DNA of 64,000 nt from Streptomyces sp. NRRL F-5123 (GCF_000721495.1 NZ_JOHY01000019.1:1-64000), one strand, 5' to 3'; shown: positions 43,353 to 53,083, counted from the stretch's first letter. A program made the numbers and translations. Notes: generated by a model not told the origin, from the sequence alone.

Positions 43353-45392
43353 TCACGCGTCCGCGCACAGCGCCGCGAGGTCGTGCTCCTCGGCCGCGCC
43401 GGGGCGGAAGGCGTGCGCCGGGCCCGGGGTCCACTGGCCGCCGTCCAGCCGGACGGTGCGCAGCGCGAGCGTGTGGTCGCCGCCCTCACGGGCGACGAAC
43501 AGCTCGTTGTAGCCGTTGCGCTCCTCCGTCTCGCGGCTGGCCAGCGCGGGGGCGCCGGCGATCCGCATGGTCCACGGTGGTCCCGCGTCCAGCAGCCGCT
43601 CGGCCGCCGCGAAGCCCAGGTGGGTGTGGCCGTGCAGCACCACGGACGTGCGGGCGGCGGCCAGCGCGCGCTTCGCCTGCCCCGCGTTGACGACGCCGGA
43701 GTACGGCGCGACCTCGACCGCGGGCACGGGCGAGAGCGGGTGGTGCAGCGCGGCGACGGTGACGACGCCGGGCTGCGGCGCGAGCCGGTCGAGCACCCCG
43801 CGGGCCACCACGCCGGGGTCGTGCCGCTCGAAGTCCCGTACGAGGGCCGCGATGTCCGCACCCGCCCCGGCGTTCGCGGCCACGTACCGCTCCTGGAAGG
43901 CGCGCAGCCGCTCGCGGTCGGCGTCGTGGGCCGCCTCGCCGCCGGACTCGGCGCTGCCGAGCAGCGCGAAGCGCAGCCCGACGTCCGGGTAGTCGACGTA
44001 GAGGCGGCGCTGCCCCGGGTCGGCGAGGTGCAGGTCGGGGTGCGGCAGCCCGTCGAAGGCGGCTGCGAACCAGCGGTGCCTGGCCTGCGGGGATTCGTCG
44101 AGGGCCAGGTCCCAGGAGACGTCGTGGTTGCCGCCGACGAGCAGCACGCGGGGGTCGTCGTCCCGCAGGTCGCGGTGCGGGGCGAGGAGAGCGGCCAGCT
44201 CCGCCAGCCAGGCGCGGGCGCATTCGCCGTGGCCGTCGAGCGGGCGGTCGACGAGGTCGCCGGTGACGACGAGCAGGTGCGGGGCACGGCCCCGGTCGGC
44301 GAGCCGGCGCACGTGGTCGAGGTAGCTGTCGAGCGCGGTGCCCGCCCCGGCGAGGGCGGCGATGGCCTGCCCGGCGCCGGTGAGGTCCCTGGCGTCGACG
44401 GTGTCCGAGAGCCGCCCGCCGTGGTGCAGGTCGGATATGTGGTGGACGCGCAGCACCTCGGGCAGGTGGCGGCCGAGCACCGGGTCGTCGGCGAGCGACC
44501 CGCCGGGCCGCAGGTGCCCGGGCACGGGCCCCCCGGTGCCGGACGCGGCCCCGTACACGTGGAGGGTGCTGTCCTGCACGGGGCGAGCAGCGGCGGGGAG
44601 GCCGGCGGCCCGCCAGCGGGCGGCGCGCAGGGCGGCGCGGTGCGTCTCGGCGAGGCCGCCGCGGAACCACTGGCGGATGTACTCGTGCCGGTCGTCGGCC
44701 TCCTCGGCGGCGGCCCGCAGCAGCGCGGCGTACCCCTCGCCGGTGCGCAGCTCGGGGTGCTCCTCGGCGGTGTGCAGGAGGAGTTCGAGCAGGAAGGTGG
44801 TGTGCAGCCAGCCGGGGTCGGCGGCGCGCAGCCGCTCGACGAGCGCGGGCGCCCACTGCGGTGCGCGGGCGGCCATCCGCGCGCACTCGTCCGCGTCGAG
44901 CACGGGCGGGCGCAGCAGGTCCTTGGGCACGTCGGGGCCGAGGTGCGGGACGAGCAGGGCGCTCTCGGCGGGGGTGGCGAGGACCAGCGCGGTGGCGCCG
45001 GTGTCGCGTATCCGGTGCAGGCCGGCGGCGAGGACGGCGGGGTCGACGCCGGGACCGCCGGGGCGGGCGAGCGCGGGCTCGTCGACGACGACGAGCTGCC
45101 CGGGACCGGCCGGCGGCGCTGCCTTGGCCCCGGTCAGGCAGCCCAGCCGGGTGGTGCGGACCGACGCCGGGGACCGCAGGTCGACCCGGACGGTGCCGCC
45201 CGGCGGCCGGGCGGCGGCGATGCCCTGGGCCAGCCAGGTCTTGCCCGCCCGGCGCGGCATGACGGCCACCCAGGCCGCGCTGTTGGGCGCGGCGCCCTCG
45301 GCGGTGGCACGGATCCAGCTGGGCATCCGCCCGTTGCCGAGCCTGACGTCGAGGTCGGCGCGGTAGGACTGGCTCGGCCGGAAGACGCTCAT
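43353..45392 (-). CDS. ATPase-calcineurin-like phosphoesterase fusion
   Basis: A 679-residue two-part protein. The N-terminal ATPase carries a Walker A-like MPRRAGKTW (45-53) and Walker B LVVVDEP (100-106). The C-terminal metallophosphoesterase has all blocks: SDLHHGG (about 320), TGDLVDR (377-383), GGNHDVSWD (420-428), ALHHP (548-552) and HGHTHLG (587-593). It could cleave nucleic acid, nucleotides or phosphoproteins. ATG 45392 overlaps the stop of the giant ATPase (ATGA) with GGGGAG upstream, so the two are coupled. The ATPase resembles the C-terminal module of that neighbour, including the RRAGKTW signature. Confidence 0.85.
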   Translation of the reverse strand: MSVFRPSQSYRADLDVRLGNGRMPSWIRATAEGAAPNSAAWVAVMPRRAGKTWLAQGIAAARPPGGTVRVDLRSPASVRTTRLGCLTGAKAAPPAGPGQLVVVDEPALARPGGPGVDPAVLAAGLHRIRDTGATALVLATPAESALLVPHLGPDVPKDLLRPPVLDADECARMAARAPQWAPALVERLRAADPGWLHTTFLLELLLHTAEEHPELRTGEGYAALLRAAAEEADDRHEYIRQWFRGGLAETHRAALRAARWRAAGLPAAARPVQDSTLHVYGAASGTGGPVPGHLRPGGSLADDPVLGRHLPEVLRVHHISDLHHGGRLSDTVDARDLTGAGQAIAALAGAGTALDSYLDHVRRLADRGRAPHLLVVTGDLVDRPLDGHGECARAWLAELAALLAPHRDLRDDDPRVLLVGGNHDVSWDLALDESPQARHRWFAAAFDGLPHPDLHLADPGQRRLYVDYPDVGLRFALLGSAESGGEAAHDADRERLRAFQERYVAANAGAGADIAALVRDFERHDPGVVARGVLDRLAPQPGVVTVAALHHPLSPVPAVEVAPYSGVVNAGQAKRALAAARTSVVLHGHTHLGFAAAERLLDAGPPWTMRIAGAPALASRETEERNGYNELFVAREGGDHTLALRTVRLDGGQWTPGPAHAFRPGAAEEHDLAALCADA

Positions 45393-48300
45393 ACGGCCCA
45401 CTCCCCTGTTTCCCCGTCACGCAGCGAGATGTCGTTCCTGGCGATCCAGCCGAGCAGCGGCGGGTCGTGCAGCCACTGCTCGCCGGGGCGCAGCAGCCCC
45501 GCGTCGCGCAGGTCCTGGCGCTGCGCGGGGGTGGCGCGGGCGGGCAGTTCGCCGGGGTCGGCGAGCAGCGCGGCGCGCCCGGCGGGGCCGATCTCGGCCC
45601 AGCGGGACTGGAAGTGCAGCGACCACTCGTCGAGCAGCCGCCGTTCGACCAGCGAGCGGAGCGCCGCGTCGCCGGTCAGCGGGCTCAGGTCGTTGCCCTG
45701 GACGGCGCGTACGACGGCGTCGCCGACGACCTGGAGGTAGAACGGCCAGCTGCCGACGGTGCGGACGATGGCGGCGGCCGTGGTGTCGCGGTCGATGGCG
45801 ACGCCCAGGTTGGCGGCGGTGCCGGACAGGAAGTCCAGCGCGGCCTCCTCGTCGAGCGGTCCCAGCAGCCGGGCGTTGACGTCGTTGCCGAAGCTGGAGC
45901 CCGGCGCGGTGAGCGCCCGGCGCACGACCGTCCGCCAGTCCTTCTCCGTGCCGGTGTACAGCAGCCAGGCGCCCGCCTGGCCGAGGTCGCGCAGCCAGGA
46001 GACGGCGACCGGGTCGTAGTCGGCGAGCCGGCCCACCTCGTCGAGCAGGAAGACCAGCGGGGCGCCCCCGGACGCGGCCTTGTCGAGCAGCGCCTCGGCG
46101 GGGCTCGCGGCGTCGCGCACCGTGCGGCAGAGGATGCCGGCGAGCGCGTCCGGGCTGTCGACGGGGGCGCTGGGCGGCGGCACGGCCAGCCGGTGGACCT
46201 CCTCCCGGCCGCCGTCCGCGGCCAGCCGCCGGGACAGCTCCTCCAGCACCCAGGTCTTGCCCGCCCGGCGCGGCCCGAGCAGCGCGGCCGAGGCGCCGGT
46301 GGACTGCCGGTCGCGCAGCCATGCGAGGACGTCCTCCCGGCCGACCGGGCGGCCCATGCCGGGGCCGACGTGGAACTGCTCGGCGGCGCGCGGCGCGTCG
46401 TCGATGGTGAACGGCCGCCGGGTGTGCGGGACGTGCGCGTCGCGCTCGCGCAGCCGGGCGGCCAGCGCGGCCAGCGCGTCGCTCTGCCCGCGCGAGCTGG
46501 GGCCGCCCTCCAGCAGCGCGATCTGCACCTCGCACGCGCTGAACGCGCGCAGGGCGCGGCCCGGCTGCAGGTGGCCGAGCGGCGGGTCGACGCCGAGGCG
46601 CCGGTAGTCGTCCTTGTCCCTCCGGTCCAGCACCAGGTGGTCGGTCACCAGCGCGGCGGTCCGCTCGTCCAGGCCCGCCGCGTCCGCGGTGAGCACGACG
46701 CGGATGCCGACCGGGCCGCCGTCGCGCATCAGCAGCCGCAGGTCCTCCGCGACCCGCTCGCCGTCGACGCGGCCGGTCAGCTCGCGCAACCCCTCCCAGC
46801 GGTCGACCAGCAGCACCAGCCGGGGCAGCCGGCGGTCGGCGGGCACGGCCTGCCGCTGCGCGGCGAGGTCGGTGAAGCCGCCTTCGGCGAAGAGCTGCCG
46901 GCGGGTGTGCAGGGCGGCGGTGAGCCGGCTGACCAAGCGGGCCAGGTGGTCGGGGCGGCCCCGGGTGACCACGGTGCCGCAGTGCGGCAGCCGGCCGAGC
47001 ACCTGGAGGGCGCCGTTGCCGCAGTCGACGCCGAAGAGGTGGACGTCGGCGGTGGAGTGCCGCTCCGCCAGGGCGGCAGCCAGGGTGCGCAGGAACTGCG
47101 ACTTGCCGGTGCGCGGCCCGCCGGTCGCCGCCAGCAGCCCCTCCCCGGCGACGTTGAAGCGCGCGGGCTGCTTCCCGACCTCGTCGGCCAGCTCCTCCAG
47201 CCCGTACGCGACGCCGACCGGTGCCGCGGCGCCGCCGGGCGGCTCGGGCACCTCCGTGAGGCCGGGCAGCTCCGGCAGGCTGACGACCGCGGGCAGCGGC
47301 TCGGGCAGCGGGCCGGGCAGCGGCTGCACCCCGGTGCGCAGGGCGGCGGCCCGTACGGCGGCCACCAGCAGGTCCAGGTCGGTCCCGCCGGGCGGGTCGG
47401 CGGGGCGTACGGCCACGGCGCCGTCGTGCACGGGCACGGAGCGGGGCGTGTCGAGGTCACGGACGGTGATCGCGGCCGCCGGGGACATCGGCGAGACCAG
47501 GTCGACGGCGACGGAGGCCTGGAATTCCGTCAGCTCCTGCACCCCGGTACGCACGAAGGCCCGGCCGGGGCTGGAGCGGGGGATCCCGGCCGCGTCGGGC
47601 GCGTCGACGACGGCGGCGCTCTCGGCGGCGTCCCCGAGCCGCAGCGCGATCCGCAGGTTGGTGGTCGCCCTGATGCCCTCGGTCACGCTGCCCGCGGGGC
47701 GCTGGGTGGCGAGCACCAGGTGGATGCCGAGCGGGCGGCCGCGCTGGGCGACGTCCAGCATCCCGGCGCGCAGCTCCGGGCGGCCGCCTGCGAGGTCGGC
47801 GAGTTCGGCGACCACGAGCACCAGCCGGGGCATGGGCGGCAGCGACCGGTCGCGGTCGCGCAGCCGCTGGTAGTCGTCGACGTCCTTGACGGCGTGGGCG
47901 GCGAGGCGCGCGTCGCGGGCGCGCAGCTCGGCGAAGAGCCGGCCGAGGACGCGTTCGGCCTCCCGGGCGTCGATGTCGGTCACGACACGGGTGACGTGCG
48001 GCAGCTCGGCGGCGGGGCCGAAGGCGCTGCCGCCCCGGTCGTCGAACAGCACGAAGATCATCTCGTCCGGCCGGTTGGCCACCGCGAGCGAGACGACCCA
48101 GCTGCGCAGGAATTCGACCAGCCCCGAACCCGGCCGCCCCGCGACCAGGGCGTGCGGGCCGTCCGCGCGCAGGTCCAGCGCGAACGGCGCCGCGGCGACC
48201 TGCCCCACGACCGCGGCCGTCGCGCGCGGCACCGCCGACCAGCGGGCCTCGACCGTCCCTGCGCACTCCTCGACGTCGGCGACGTCCAGCCCGAGCAGTT

Positions 48301-50392
48301 CGGGCAGCGGCAGGGCCGCGAGGTCCGCGGCCCGCCGTACGGCCCCGGCGTCGCGTACCGGCGCGAGGGCGCGGGCCGCCGCCTCGAACCAGCCGGGCCG
48401 CGGCAGGTCGGCCAGCACCGGCAGCGCGGGCCCGCCGGCCGGCCCGGCGGTCGAGCCGGTGCCGTCGCCGATGTCGACCAGGTAGCCGCACTCGGCTGGC
48501 AGTTGGCGTACCTCCGAGCCCAGGCAGACCAGGTGCACCCCGACCGCGGGCCCCTCCTGGAGCAGCCGGCCGACGCCCGGCAGGGTGCGCAGCCGGCGTA
48601 TCCCGTCCAGCACGAGCAGGACGGCGGGGCGGTGGCGGACGGCGGGGGCACCGGCCGCGCTGTCCGGAGCCGAGGCGCCGGGAGCGCCGCCCCTGCCGGG
48701 GGACGGCACGGCACCGCGGGCTGCCGCGCGCCCTGCCGCGTCGGCCGGACCGTCTGCGAACGGCGCCGATGCCGGGCCGGGAGCCCCGCCGGACCACTTC
48801 GCAGAAGCCGCGCGCCCGTCGGGCGTTGCTCCGGCGGCCCGAGCAGCGTCTGCGGGGTCGGCCGGACCGTCGGCGAACGGCGCCGCGGACGCGGCACTCC
48901 GGTCCGGCGCCGGCGGCCCGCCGGAGGCGCCTGCGGACCGCGCCGCCGACGCGGCGCTCTGGCGGTCGGTCACCAGGCGCAGCAGCGCGTCGATCTGCCG
49001 CGCCACCGACGTGGGGTCGGCGTGCACGCGCGGGGCCCGGTCCTCGTCGAGGGCCGCGGAGGAGTGGGGGAGCCAGCGCGTCCACCGCCAGTCGGCAGCG
49101 CCCGAGGCGTCGGTGAGCACGCGCACGGCGACGTCCTCGGGGCTGTGGTGGGCGGCGGCCTGGAGGACGAGCCAGGACGCGAGCCGCCGAGAGCGGTCGC
49201 CGGTGCCGACGACGCCGGTGACGCGGTGCCGGGGCAGTACGGCGACGGCGGGCAGGGCGCGGTCCCCCAGTGGGGAGTGGCGGTCCGGCTCGCTCTGCCC
49301 CTCGGCCGGCGCCGGCAAGGCGGTCCGCAGCCCGCAGCGCAGCGCCAGGAAGTCGGCGTCCTGCGGGCCGCGCTGCCAGAGCGTGGCCGGGCGCCGGACG
49401 ATGTCCCAGGCGAGCGCCGCCGGGTCGGGGTAGGACACCGCCAGCCGGTCCACGGCCGCGTCGGCCAGTTCCTCCAGCGTCCGACGCTCCTGCCACCGCG
49501 GCCAGAGCACCGGGACGTCGGCGGCCGCGGACAGGACCAGCTCCAGCAAGCGGTCCTGGTGGCGCCGCCGCGCACGCACCTCGCGGGCCGCCCGGCTGTA
49601 GGAGAAGTACCGGCGTTCGGGTGCGACGGGCGCCGTCGCGGGCGGCTGCGGGACGCCGTCAAGGACCGGACGGGGCGAGGACCGCGCCCGCGGGTCGAGC
49701 AGCAGCGTGCCGTGGTCGCCCGGCGGGAGGGCGCCGAACTCCGTCGGCTCCCCGCGGAACCACAGCAGGCAGCTGCGCCCCACGGTGAGCAGCGTGCCCT
49801 CCTTCCAGACCGTTCCCCGCGCGGGGGGCTCCCAGCCGGGCACCGCCGGCTCGCCGGTGGCCCTGACGACGCGGCTCTCACCGAGGCTGACCGTCGGGAC
49901 CAGCAGGTTGGTCTGGCGGACGAACTCGCCGGCGAAGTCGACCACGAGGCCGTCGCCCTCGGCGAGCTGGCGGGGGAAGAGGGCGGCGGCCCGGGGGATC
50001 TCGTCGGTGACCACCGCCTCCGCCCCGGCGCCTTCCCCCGTGACGATCCGCACCGTGGCCTCGACCTGCCCGCCGTCCGCCGGCCGCACGGAGTACGGCG
50101 GCCGGACCAGTGGTTTCCCCAGCCCGACGCGCACGCCGTCGCGCAGCGGCGACTCCGCGAGCGTCAGCCAGGGTGGCAGCTCCTCGCTCCCGGCGTAGAG
50201 CCGCAGTGCCGTCGCGCCTGCGCGGCGCGGGTAGGACAGCGGCACGGGCGTGCTCTCGGGGACGCGCACGGTGGCCGCCCACTCCCGACCGAACCGCGCG
50301 GACAGGTCCCACATCCGCGCGGACTCGGGCGCGTACAGCTCGATGTCGTGCTCGACGCCGTCCACGGTCACCACCGTGAGGATCCTGCTCAT
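45389..50392 (-). CDS. Giant EssC/FtsK-like multi-ATPase with C-terminal AAA/STAND-like module
   Basis: A 1667-residue protein. N-terminus (1-100) is ubiquitin/FHA-like. Three FtsK/EssC-type ATPase units follow: about 380-690 (degenerate Walker A), 743-970 (GRPGSGLVEF without Lys, but strong FtsK features LVLATQRPAGSV..TTNLRIALRL), and 1085-1290 (intact GGPRTGKS). An Ala/Gly/Pro linker (478-588) holds two copies of APFADGPAD. The C-terminal unit (1345-1600) has GPRRAGKTW and LVFLLDEVGRL, as in AAA/STAND NTPases. No TM segment is evident. It is flanked by a SLATT protein and a phosphoesterase; a conflict or T7SS-like role is inferred. Confidence 0.85.
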   Translation of the reverse strand: MSRILTVVTVDGVEHDIELYAPESARMWDLSARFGREWAATVRVPESTPVPLSYPRRAGATALRLYAGSEELPPWLTLAESPLRDGVRVGLGKPLVRPPYSVRPADGGQVEATVRIVTGEGAGAEAVVTDEIPRAAALFPRQLAEGDGLVVDFAGEFVRQTNLLVPTVSLGESRVVRATGEPAVPGWEPPARGTVWKEGTLLTVGRSCLLWFRGEPTEFGALPPGDHGTLLLDPRARSSPRPVLDGVPQPPATAPVAPERRYFSYSRAAREVRARRRHQDRLLELVLSAAADVPVLWPRWQERRTLEELADAAVDRLAVSYPDPAALAWDIVRRPATLWQRGPQDADFLALRCGLRTALPAPAEGQSEPDRHSPLGDRALPAVAVLPRHRVTGVVGTGDRSRRLASWLVLQAAAHHSPEDVAVRVLTDASGAADWRWTRWLPHSSAALDEDRAPRVHADPTSVARQIDALLRLVTDRQSAASAARSAGASGGPPAPDRSAASAAPFADGPADPADAARAAGATPDGRAASAKWSGGAPGPASAPFADGPADAAGRAAARGAVPSPGRGGAPGASAPDSAAGAPAVRHRPAVLLVLDGIRRLRTLPGVGRLLQEGPAVGVHLVCLGSEVRQLPAECGYLVDIGDGTGSTAGPAGGPALPVLADLPRPGWFEAAARALAPVRDAGAVRRAADLAALPLPELLGLDVADVEECAGTVEARWSAVPRATAAVVGQVAAAPFALDLRADGPHALVAGRPGSGLVEFLRSWVVSLAVANRPDEMIFVLFDDRGGSAFGPAAELPHVTRVVTDIDAREAERVLGRLFAELRARDARLAAHAVKDVDDYQRLRDRDRSLPPMPRLVLVVAELADLAGGRPELRAGMLDVAQRGRPLGIHLVLATQRPAGSVTEGIRATTNLRIALRLGDAAESAAVVDAPDAAGIPRSSPGRAFVRTGVQELTEFQASVAVDLVSPMSPAAAITVRDLDTPRSVPVHDGAVAVRPADPPGGTDLDLLVAAVRAAALRTGVQPLPGPLPEPLPAVVSLPELPGLTEVPEPPGGAAAPVGVAYGLEELADEVGKQPARFNVAGEGLLAATGGPRTGKSQFLRTLAAALAERHSTADVHLFGVDCGNGALQVLGRLPHCGTVVTRGRPDHLARLVSRLTAALHTRRQLFAEGGFTDLAAQRQAVPADRRLPRLVLLVDRWEGLRELTGRVDGERVAEDLRLLMRDGGPVGIRVVLTADAAGLDERTAALVTDHLVLDRRDKDDYRRLGVDPPLGHLQPGRALRAFSACEVQIALLEGGPSSRGQSDALAALAARLRERDAHVPHTRRPFTIDDAPRAAEQFHVGPGMGRPVGREDVLAWLRDRQSTGASAALLGPRRAGKTWVLEELSRRLAADGGREEVHRLAVPPPSAPVDSPDALAGILCRTVRDAASPAEALLDKAASGGAPLVFLLDEVGRLADYDPVAVSWLRDLGQAGAWLLYTGTEKDWRTVVRRALTAPGSSFGNDVNARLLGPLDEEAALDFLSGTAANLGVAIDRDTTAAAIVRTVGSWPFYLQVVGDAVVRAVQGNDLSPLTGDAALRSLVERRLLDEWSLHFQSRWAEIGPAGRAALLADPGELPARATPAQRQDLRDAGLLRPGEQWLHDPPLLGWIARNDISLRDGETGEWAV

Positions 50393-50444
50393 CGGCCCGC
50401 CGTCCCGCCCGCGCCCGCGCGGCCGCCCCCTAAGCCCGTCCCGC

Positions 50445-51131
50445 TCAGCGCTCCACCCCCGGAAGCGTGCGCTGGCCCTGCAGTTCGCTGATGCCGGCGC
50501 TGAACTCGGCCTGCCAGTCGGCCGTCTCGCCGTCGATGCGGGCGCGGACCGAGCCGGCGAGCCGGGCGACGAGGGCCAACTGCCGCTCCAACTCGGCCGG
50601 TTCCAGCAGCCGGTCCGGGTCGGCTGCTGCGGGTCCGGCGCGCAGCATGTCGGTGGCCCACTCCAGCCGTACCGCGTTGAGCTCGGTGCGCAGCGCGTGC
50701 GCGACGGTGATGTCCCGCATCCAGGCCGCGCTCAGCCCGAAGTAGTGGTCGAAGCCCTTGCAGCCCGCGGCGACCGCGAGCAGCACGTAGCCCCAGCCCT
50801 GGCCCGAGCCGCCGGCGGCGGCCGTGCCGAGCGGCACCGCGGCGCCGGCCACGGCGCAGGCGATGGCGAGGCCCTGGAGCAGGCGCGAGCCGATGCGCTT
50901 GAGCCGCTTGTCGTCGAGGTACCAGGCGATGGCGGTCTCGGCGTCCAGCTCGGCCCATTCGCGCAGCCGCGCCAGCGTCTCGCGCTGGACCGCCGGGTCG
51001 GTCGCGGCGGCCACCGGAACGGCCGGGAAGGGCTGCGCCTGCAGATCCCCGCGGCGCCACTGCCCGCGCGGCGCCGCGGGCGCGCCGCCCTCCCGCGCGC
51101 CCTGCTCCGCCGTCGCTCCCCGCCCCGCCAT
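50445..51131 (-). CDS. SLATT-domain two-TM protein
   Basis: A 228-residue protein. A short soluble N-terminus leads to the SLATT-like core: helix TAIAWYLDDKRLKRIGSR, TM1 (about 84-106), TM2 (about 112-131, ending FDHYFGLSAAWMRD) and a long helical C-terminal tail. SLATT domains are predicted pore-forming effectors in bacterial conflict systems. ATG 51131 has GGGGAG upstream. It is first in a three-gene unit, 52 bases before the EssC-like ATPase. Acidic and basic residues around the TM pair fit a membrane protein regulated by its soluble neighbours. Confidence 0.8.
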   Translation of the reverse strand: MAGRGATAEQGAREGGAPAAPRGQWRRGDLQAQPFPAVPVAAATDPAVQRETLARLREWAELDAETAIAWYLDDKRLKRIGSRLLQGLAIACAVAGAAVPLGTAAAGGSGQGWGYVLLAVAAGCKGFDHYFGLSAAWMRDITVAHALRTELNAVRLEWATDMLRAGPAAADPDRLLEPAELERQLALVARLAGSVRARIDGETADWQAEFSAGISELQGQRTLPGVER

Positions 51132-51341
51132 CGGTCCCGCTCCCCTCACTCCCGGGCCGGGCCCGGCCCCCCGCGCGTGAGGTTAGCGGCTGAGGTCACC
51201 GCCGGGCGGGGGAATGCGGCGATCGGGCGCCGGGTTGTACGTGCTCGGTCCGCTCCGGCCCGCCGGCCGCCGCGGACCGCGGGCTGCGGCCTGCCCGGCC
51301 GTACGCCCACCGCCCCCGACCCAAGGAAGGCCCGACCTCTC

Positions 51342-52169
51342 GTGAGCAAGGTCCCCGACGTAGCCCTCAACAACGGCGTCACGATGCCGCAGCTCGGCTT
51401 CGGCGTCTGGCAGGTGCCGGACGACGAGGCGGAATCCGCGGTCGCGACCGCGCTGGACGCCGGCTACCGCAGCATCGACACCGCCGCGCTGTACGCCAAC
51501 GAGGAGGGTACCGGCCGCGCGCTGGCCGCCTCCGGACTGCCGCGCGAGGAGCTGTTCGTCACCACGAAGCTCTGGAACAGCGACCAGGGGTACGACTCCG
51601 CCCTGCGCGCCTTCGACACCTCGCTGGGCAAGCTGAAGCTCGATTACGTCGACCTCTACCTGATCCACTGGCCGCAGCCGCGGCGCGACGCGTATACGGA
51701 GACGTGGCGCGCGCTGGAGCGGATCGCGGCCGACGGCCGGGCCCGGGCGATCGGTGTGTCCAACTTCCAGCCCGCGCACCTGCGGCGGCTGGTCGACGGT
51801 TCGCCGACCGTGCCCGCGGTGAACCAGATCGAGCTGCACCCGCAGCTGGCGCAGTCCGAACTGCGCGCGGTGCACGCCGAACTGGGCATCGCCACCGAGG
51901 CGTGGTCGCCGCTCGGCCAGGGCAAGGGCCTGCTCGAAAGCCAGGTCGTCGCCCGGGTCGCCGAGCGGCACGGCAGGACTCCCGCGCAGGTCGTGCTGCG
52001 GTGGCACCTCCAGCTGGGCAACGTGGTGATCCCCAAGTCGGTGACGCCGTCGCGGATCCGGGAGAACATCGACGTCTTCGACTTCGCGCTGGCGCCGGAG
52101 GACCTGGCCGAGCTGGCGGCCCTCGACGACGGCACGCGCCTGGGCCCGGACCCGGACGCCTTCGGCTGA
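51342..52169 (+). CDS. Aldo/keto reductase
   Basis: A 275-residue NADPH-dependent (beta/alpha)8 reductase. Catalytic residues are visible: Asp and Tyr in GYRSIDTAALYANEEG, Lys in FVTTKLWN and His in DLYLIHWP. The NADPH site is VIPKSVTPSRIREN. It resembles 2,5-diketogluconate reductase-like enzymes; substrate is open. GTG 51342 is preceded by a rather distant GGAAGG. It is monocistronic and followed by a GC-rich tandem repeat. Confidence 0.92.
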   Translation: MSKVPDVALNNGVTMPQLGFGVWQVPDDEAESAVATALDAGYRSIDTAALYANEEGTGRALAASGLPREELFVTTKLWNSDQGYDSALRAFDTSLGKLKLDYVDLYLIHWPQPRRDAYTETWRALERIAADGRARAIGVSNFQPAHLRRLVDGSPTVPAVNQIELHPQLAQSELRAVHAELGIATEAWSPLGQGKGLLESQVVARVAERHGRTPAQVVLRWHLQLGNVVIPKSVTPSRIRENIDVFDFALAPEDLAELAALDDGTRLGPDPDAFG

Positions 52170-52192
52170 GCCGCCCGCCCCGCGGGCTCCTG

Positions 52193-52228
52193 CCTCACGC
52201 CGGGCCCGGGCCTCACGCCGGGCCCGGG
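52193..52228. repeat. 18-bp tandem duplication with palindromic core
   Basis: CCTCACGCCGGGCCCGGG occurs twice head to tail. Each unit contains the palindrome CCGGGCCCGG. It lies 23 bases after the aldo/keto reductase stop and may act as its terminator. Confidence 0.8.
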
Positions 52229-52306
52229 CCGCGCGCACCGGTACGTAACACAGGTGCAAGCCCCCGGGCAGCCGGGAGTTCATCTGCGACACCTACCATC
52301 GACCGC

Positions 52307-53038
52307 ATGCTGGACTACGAGGTGGAGGCGGCGCGCTACGACGCGACGCGCGGCGGGGAGCCGCGAGCGCGGGCGGCGGCACGGGCCGTGCTCGCGCTCC
52401 TGCCCGAGCGGACCCGCACCCTGCTGGACGTGGGGTGCGGCACGGGGCTGCTGACCGAGCGGCTGGCGCGGCCGGGCCTGCGGGTCTTCGGCGTGGACGC
52501 GGCACACGGGATGGCCCGCCTCGCGGCGCGCCGGACGGGCGGCGCGGTGGTGCTCGGCGACTGCCACCGGCTGCCCTTCGCCGACGCCTCGCTGGACGCG
52601 GTGTGCGCGGTGTGGCTGCTGCACCTGCTGCCGGACTCGCCGCGGGTCATAGCCGAGTGCGCCCGGGTGCTGCGGCCCGGCGGGGTGTTCGTGACGACGG
52701 TCGACAAGGACTCGGGCCATGACGTGGACAGCGACGTCGACGAGCTGATGGCGCCCTTCCGGTCGCGGCGGACGGCGTACGACGCGGACGAGCGGGTGCG
52801 CGCGGTGGCCTGCGAGCACGGGCTCGGCCGGGCGGGCGAGGCGCGCTTCACCGGGCACGGGCAGGGCAAGTCCCCGGAGCGGGCGGCGCAGGACGTGGCG
52901 CGCGGCTACTTCGCGTCGGCGCTGTCCCTGGACGATGCGGAGCAGCAGTCGCTCGCCGCGCGCATAGCCGGGCTGCCCGATCCGGACGTGCCGCGCGGCG
53001 ACCCGGTCTACCGGCTGCTGGCGCTGCGCAAGAGCTGA
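52307..53038 (+). CDS. Class I SAM-dependent methyltransferase
   Basis: A 243-residue Methyltransf_11-like enzyme. Motif I is LLDVGCGTGLLTERL (about 38-52), the acidic end of beta-2 is FGVDAAHGM, and motif III-like LRPGGVFVTTVD follows. There is no membrane or signal segment. The acceptor is unknown; small-molecule methyltransferases of this type are frequent in streptomycetes. ATG 52307 lacks a strong RBS. Confidence 0.9.
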   Translation: MLDYEVEAARYDATRGGEPRARAAARAVLALLPERTRTLLDVGCGTGLLTERLARPGLRVFGVDAAHGMARLAARRTGGAVVLGDCHRLPFADASLDAVCAVWLLHLLPDSPRVIAECARVLRPGGVFVTTVDKDSGHDVDSDVDELMAPFRSRRTAYDADERVRAVACEHGLGRAGEARFTGHGQGKSPERAAQDVARGYFASALSLDDAEQQSLAARIAGLPDPDVPRGDPVYRLLALRKS

Positions 53039-53053
53039 GACCCCGCCGGGCGG

Positions 53054-53083
53054 GGCGACGGCGGTCCCTGCGGGGCCGTCGCC
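53054..53083. terminator. Convergent-gene hairpin
   Basis: GGCGACGGC (53054-53062) and GCCGTCGCC (53075-53083) pair perfectly with a 12-base loop. It lies between the convergent methyltransferase and HTH-Clp_N genes. Confidence 0.6.

Noticed and set aside
45467..50491. 1674-codon plus-strand open frame opposite the EssC-like gene
   Set aside because: Same cause: the minus-strand frame has clear FtsK, Walker and AAA motifs, while the plus frame has none.
43353..51131. Complete type VII (ESX) secretion locus
   Set aside because: No WXG100, EccB, EccD, EccE or mycosin genes are seen next to the EssC-like ATPase.
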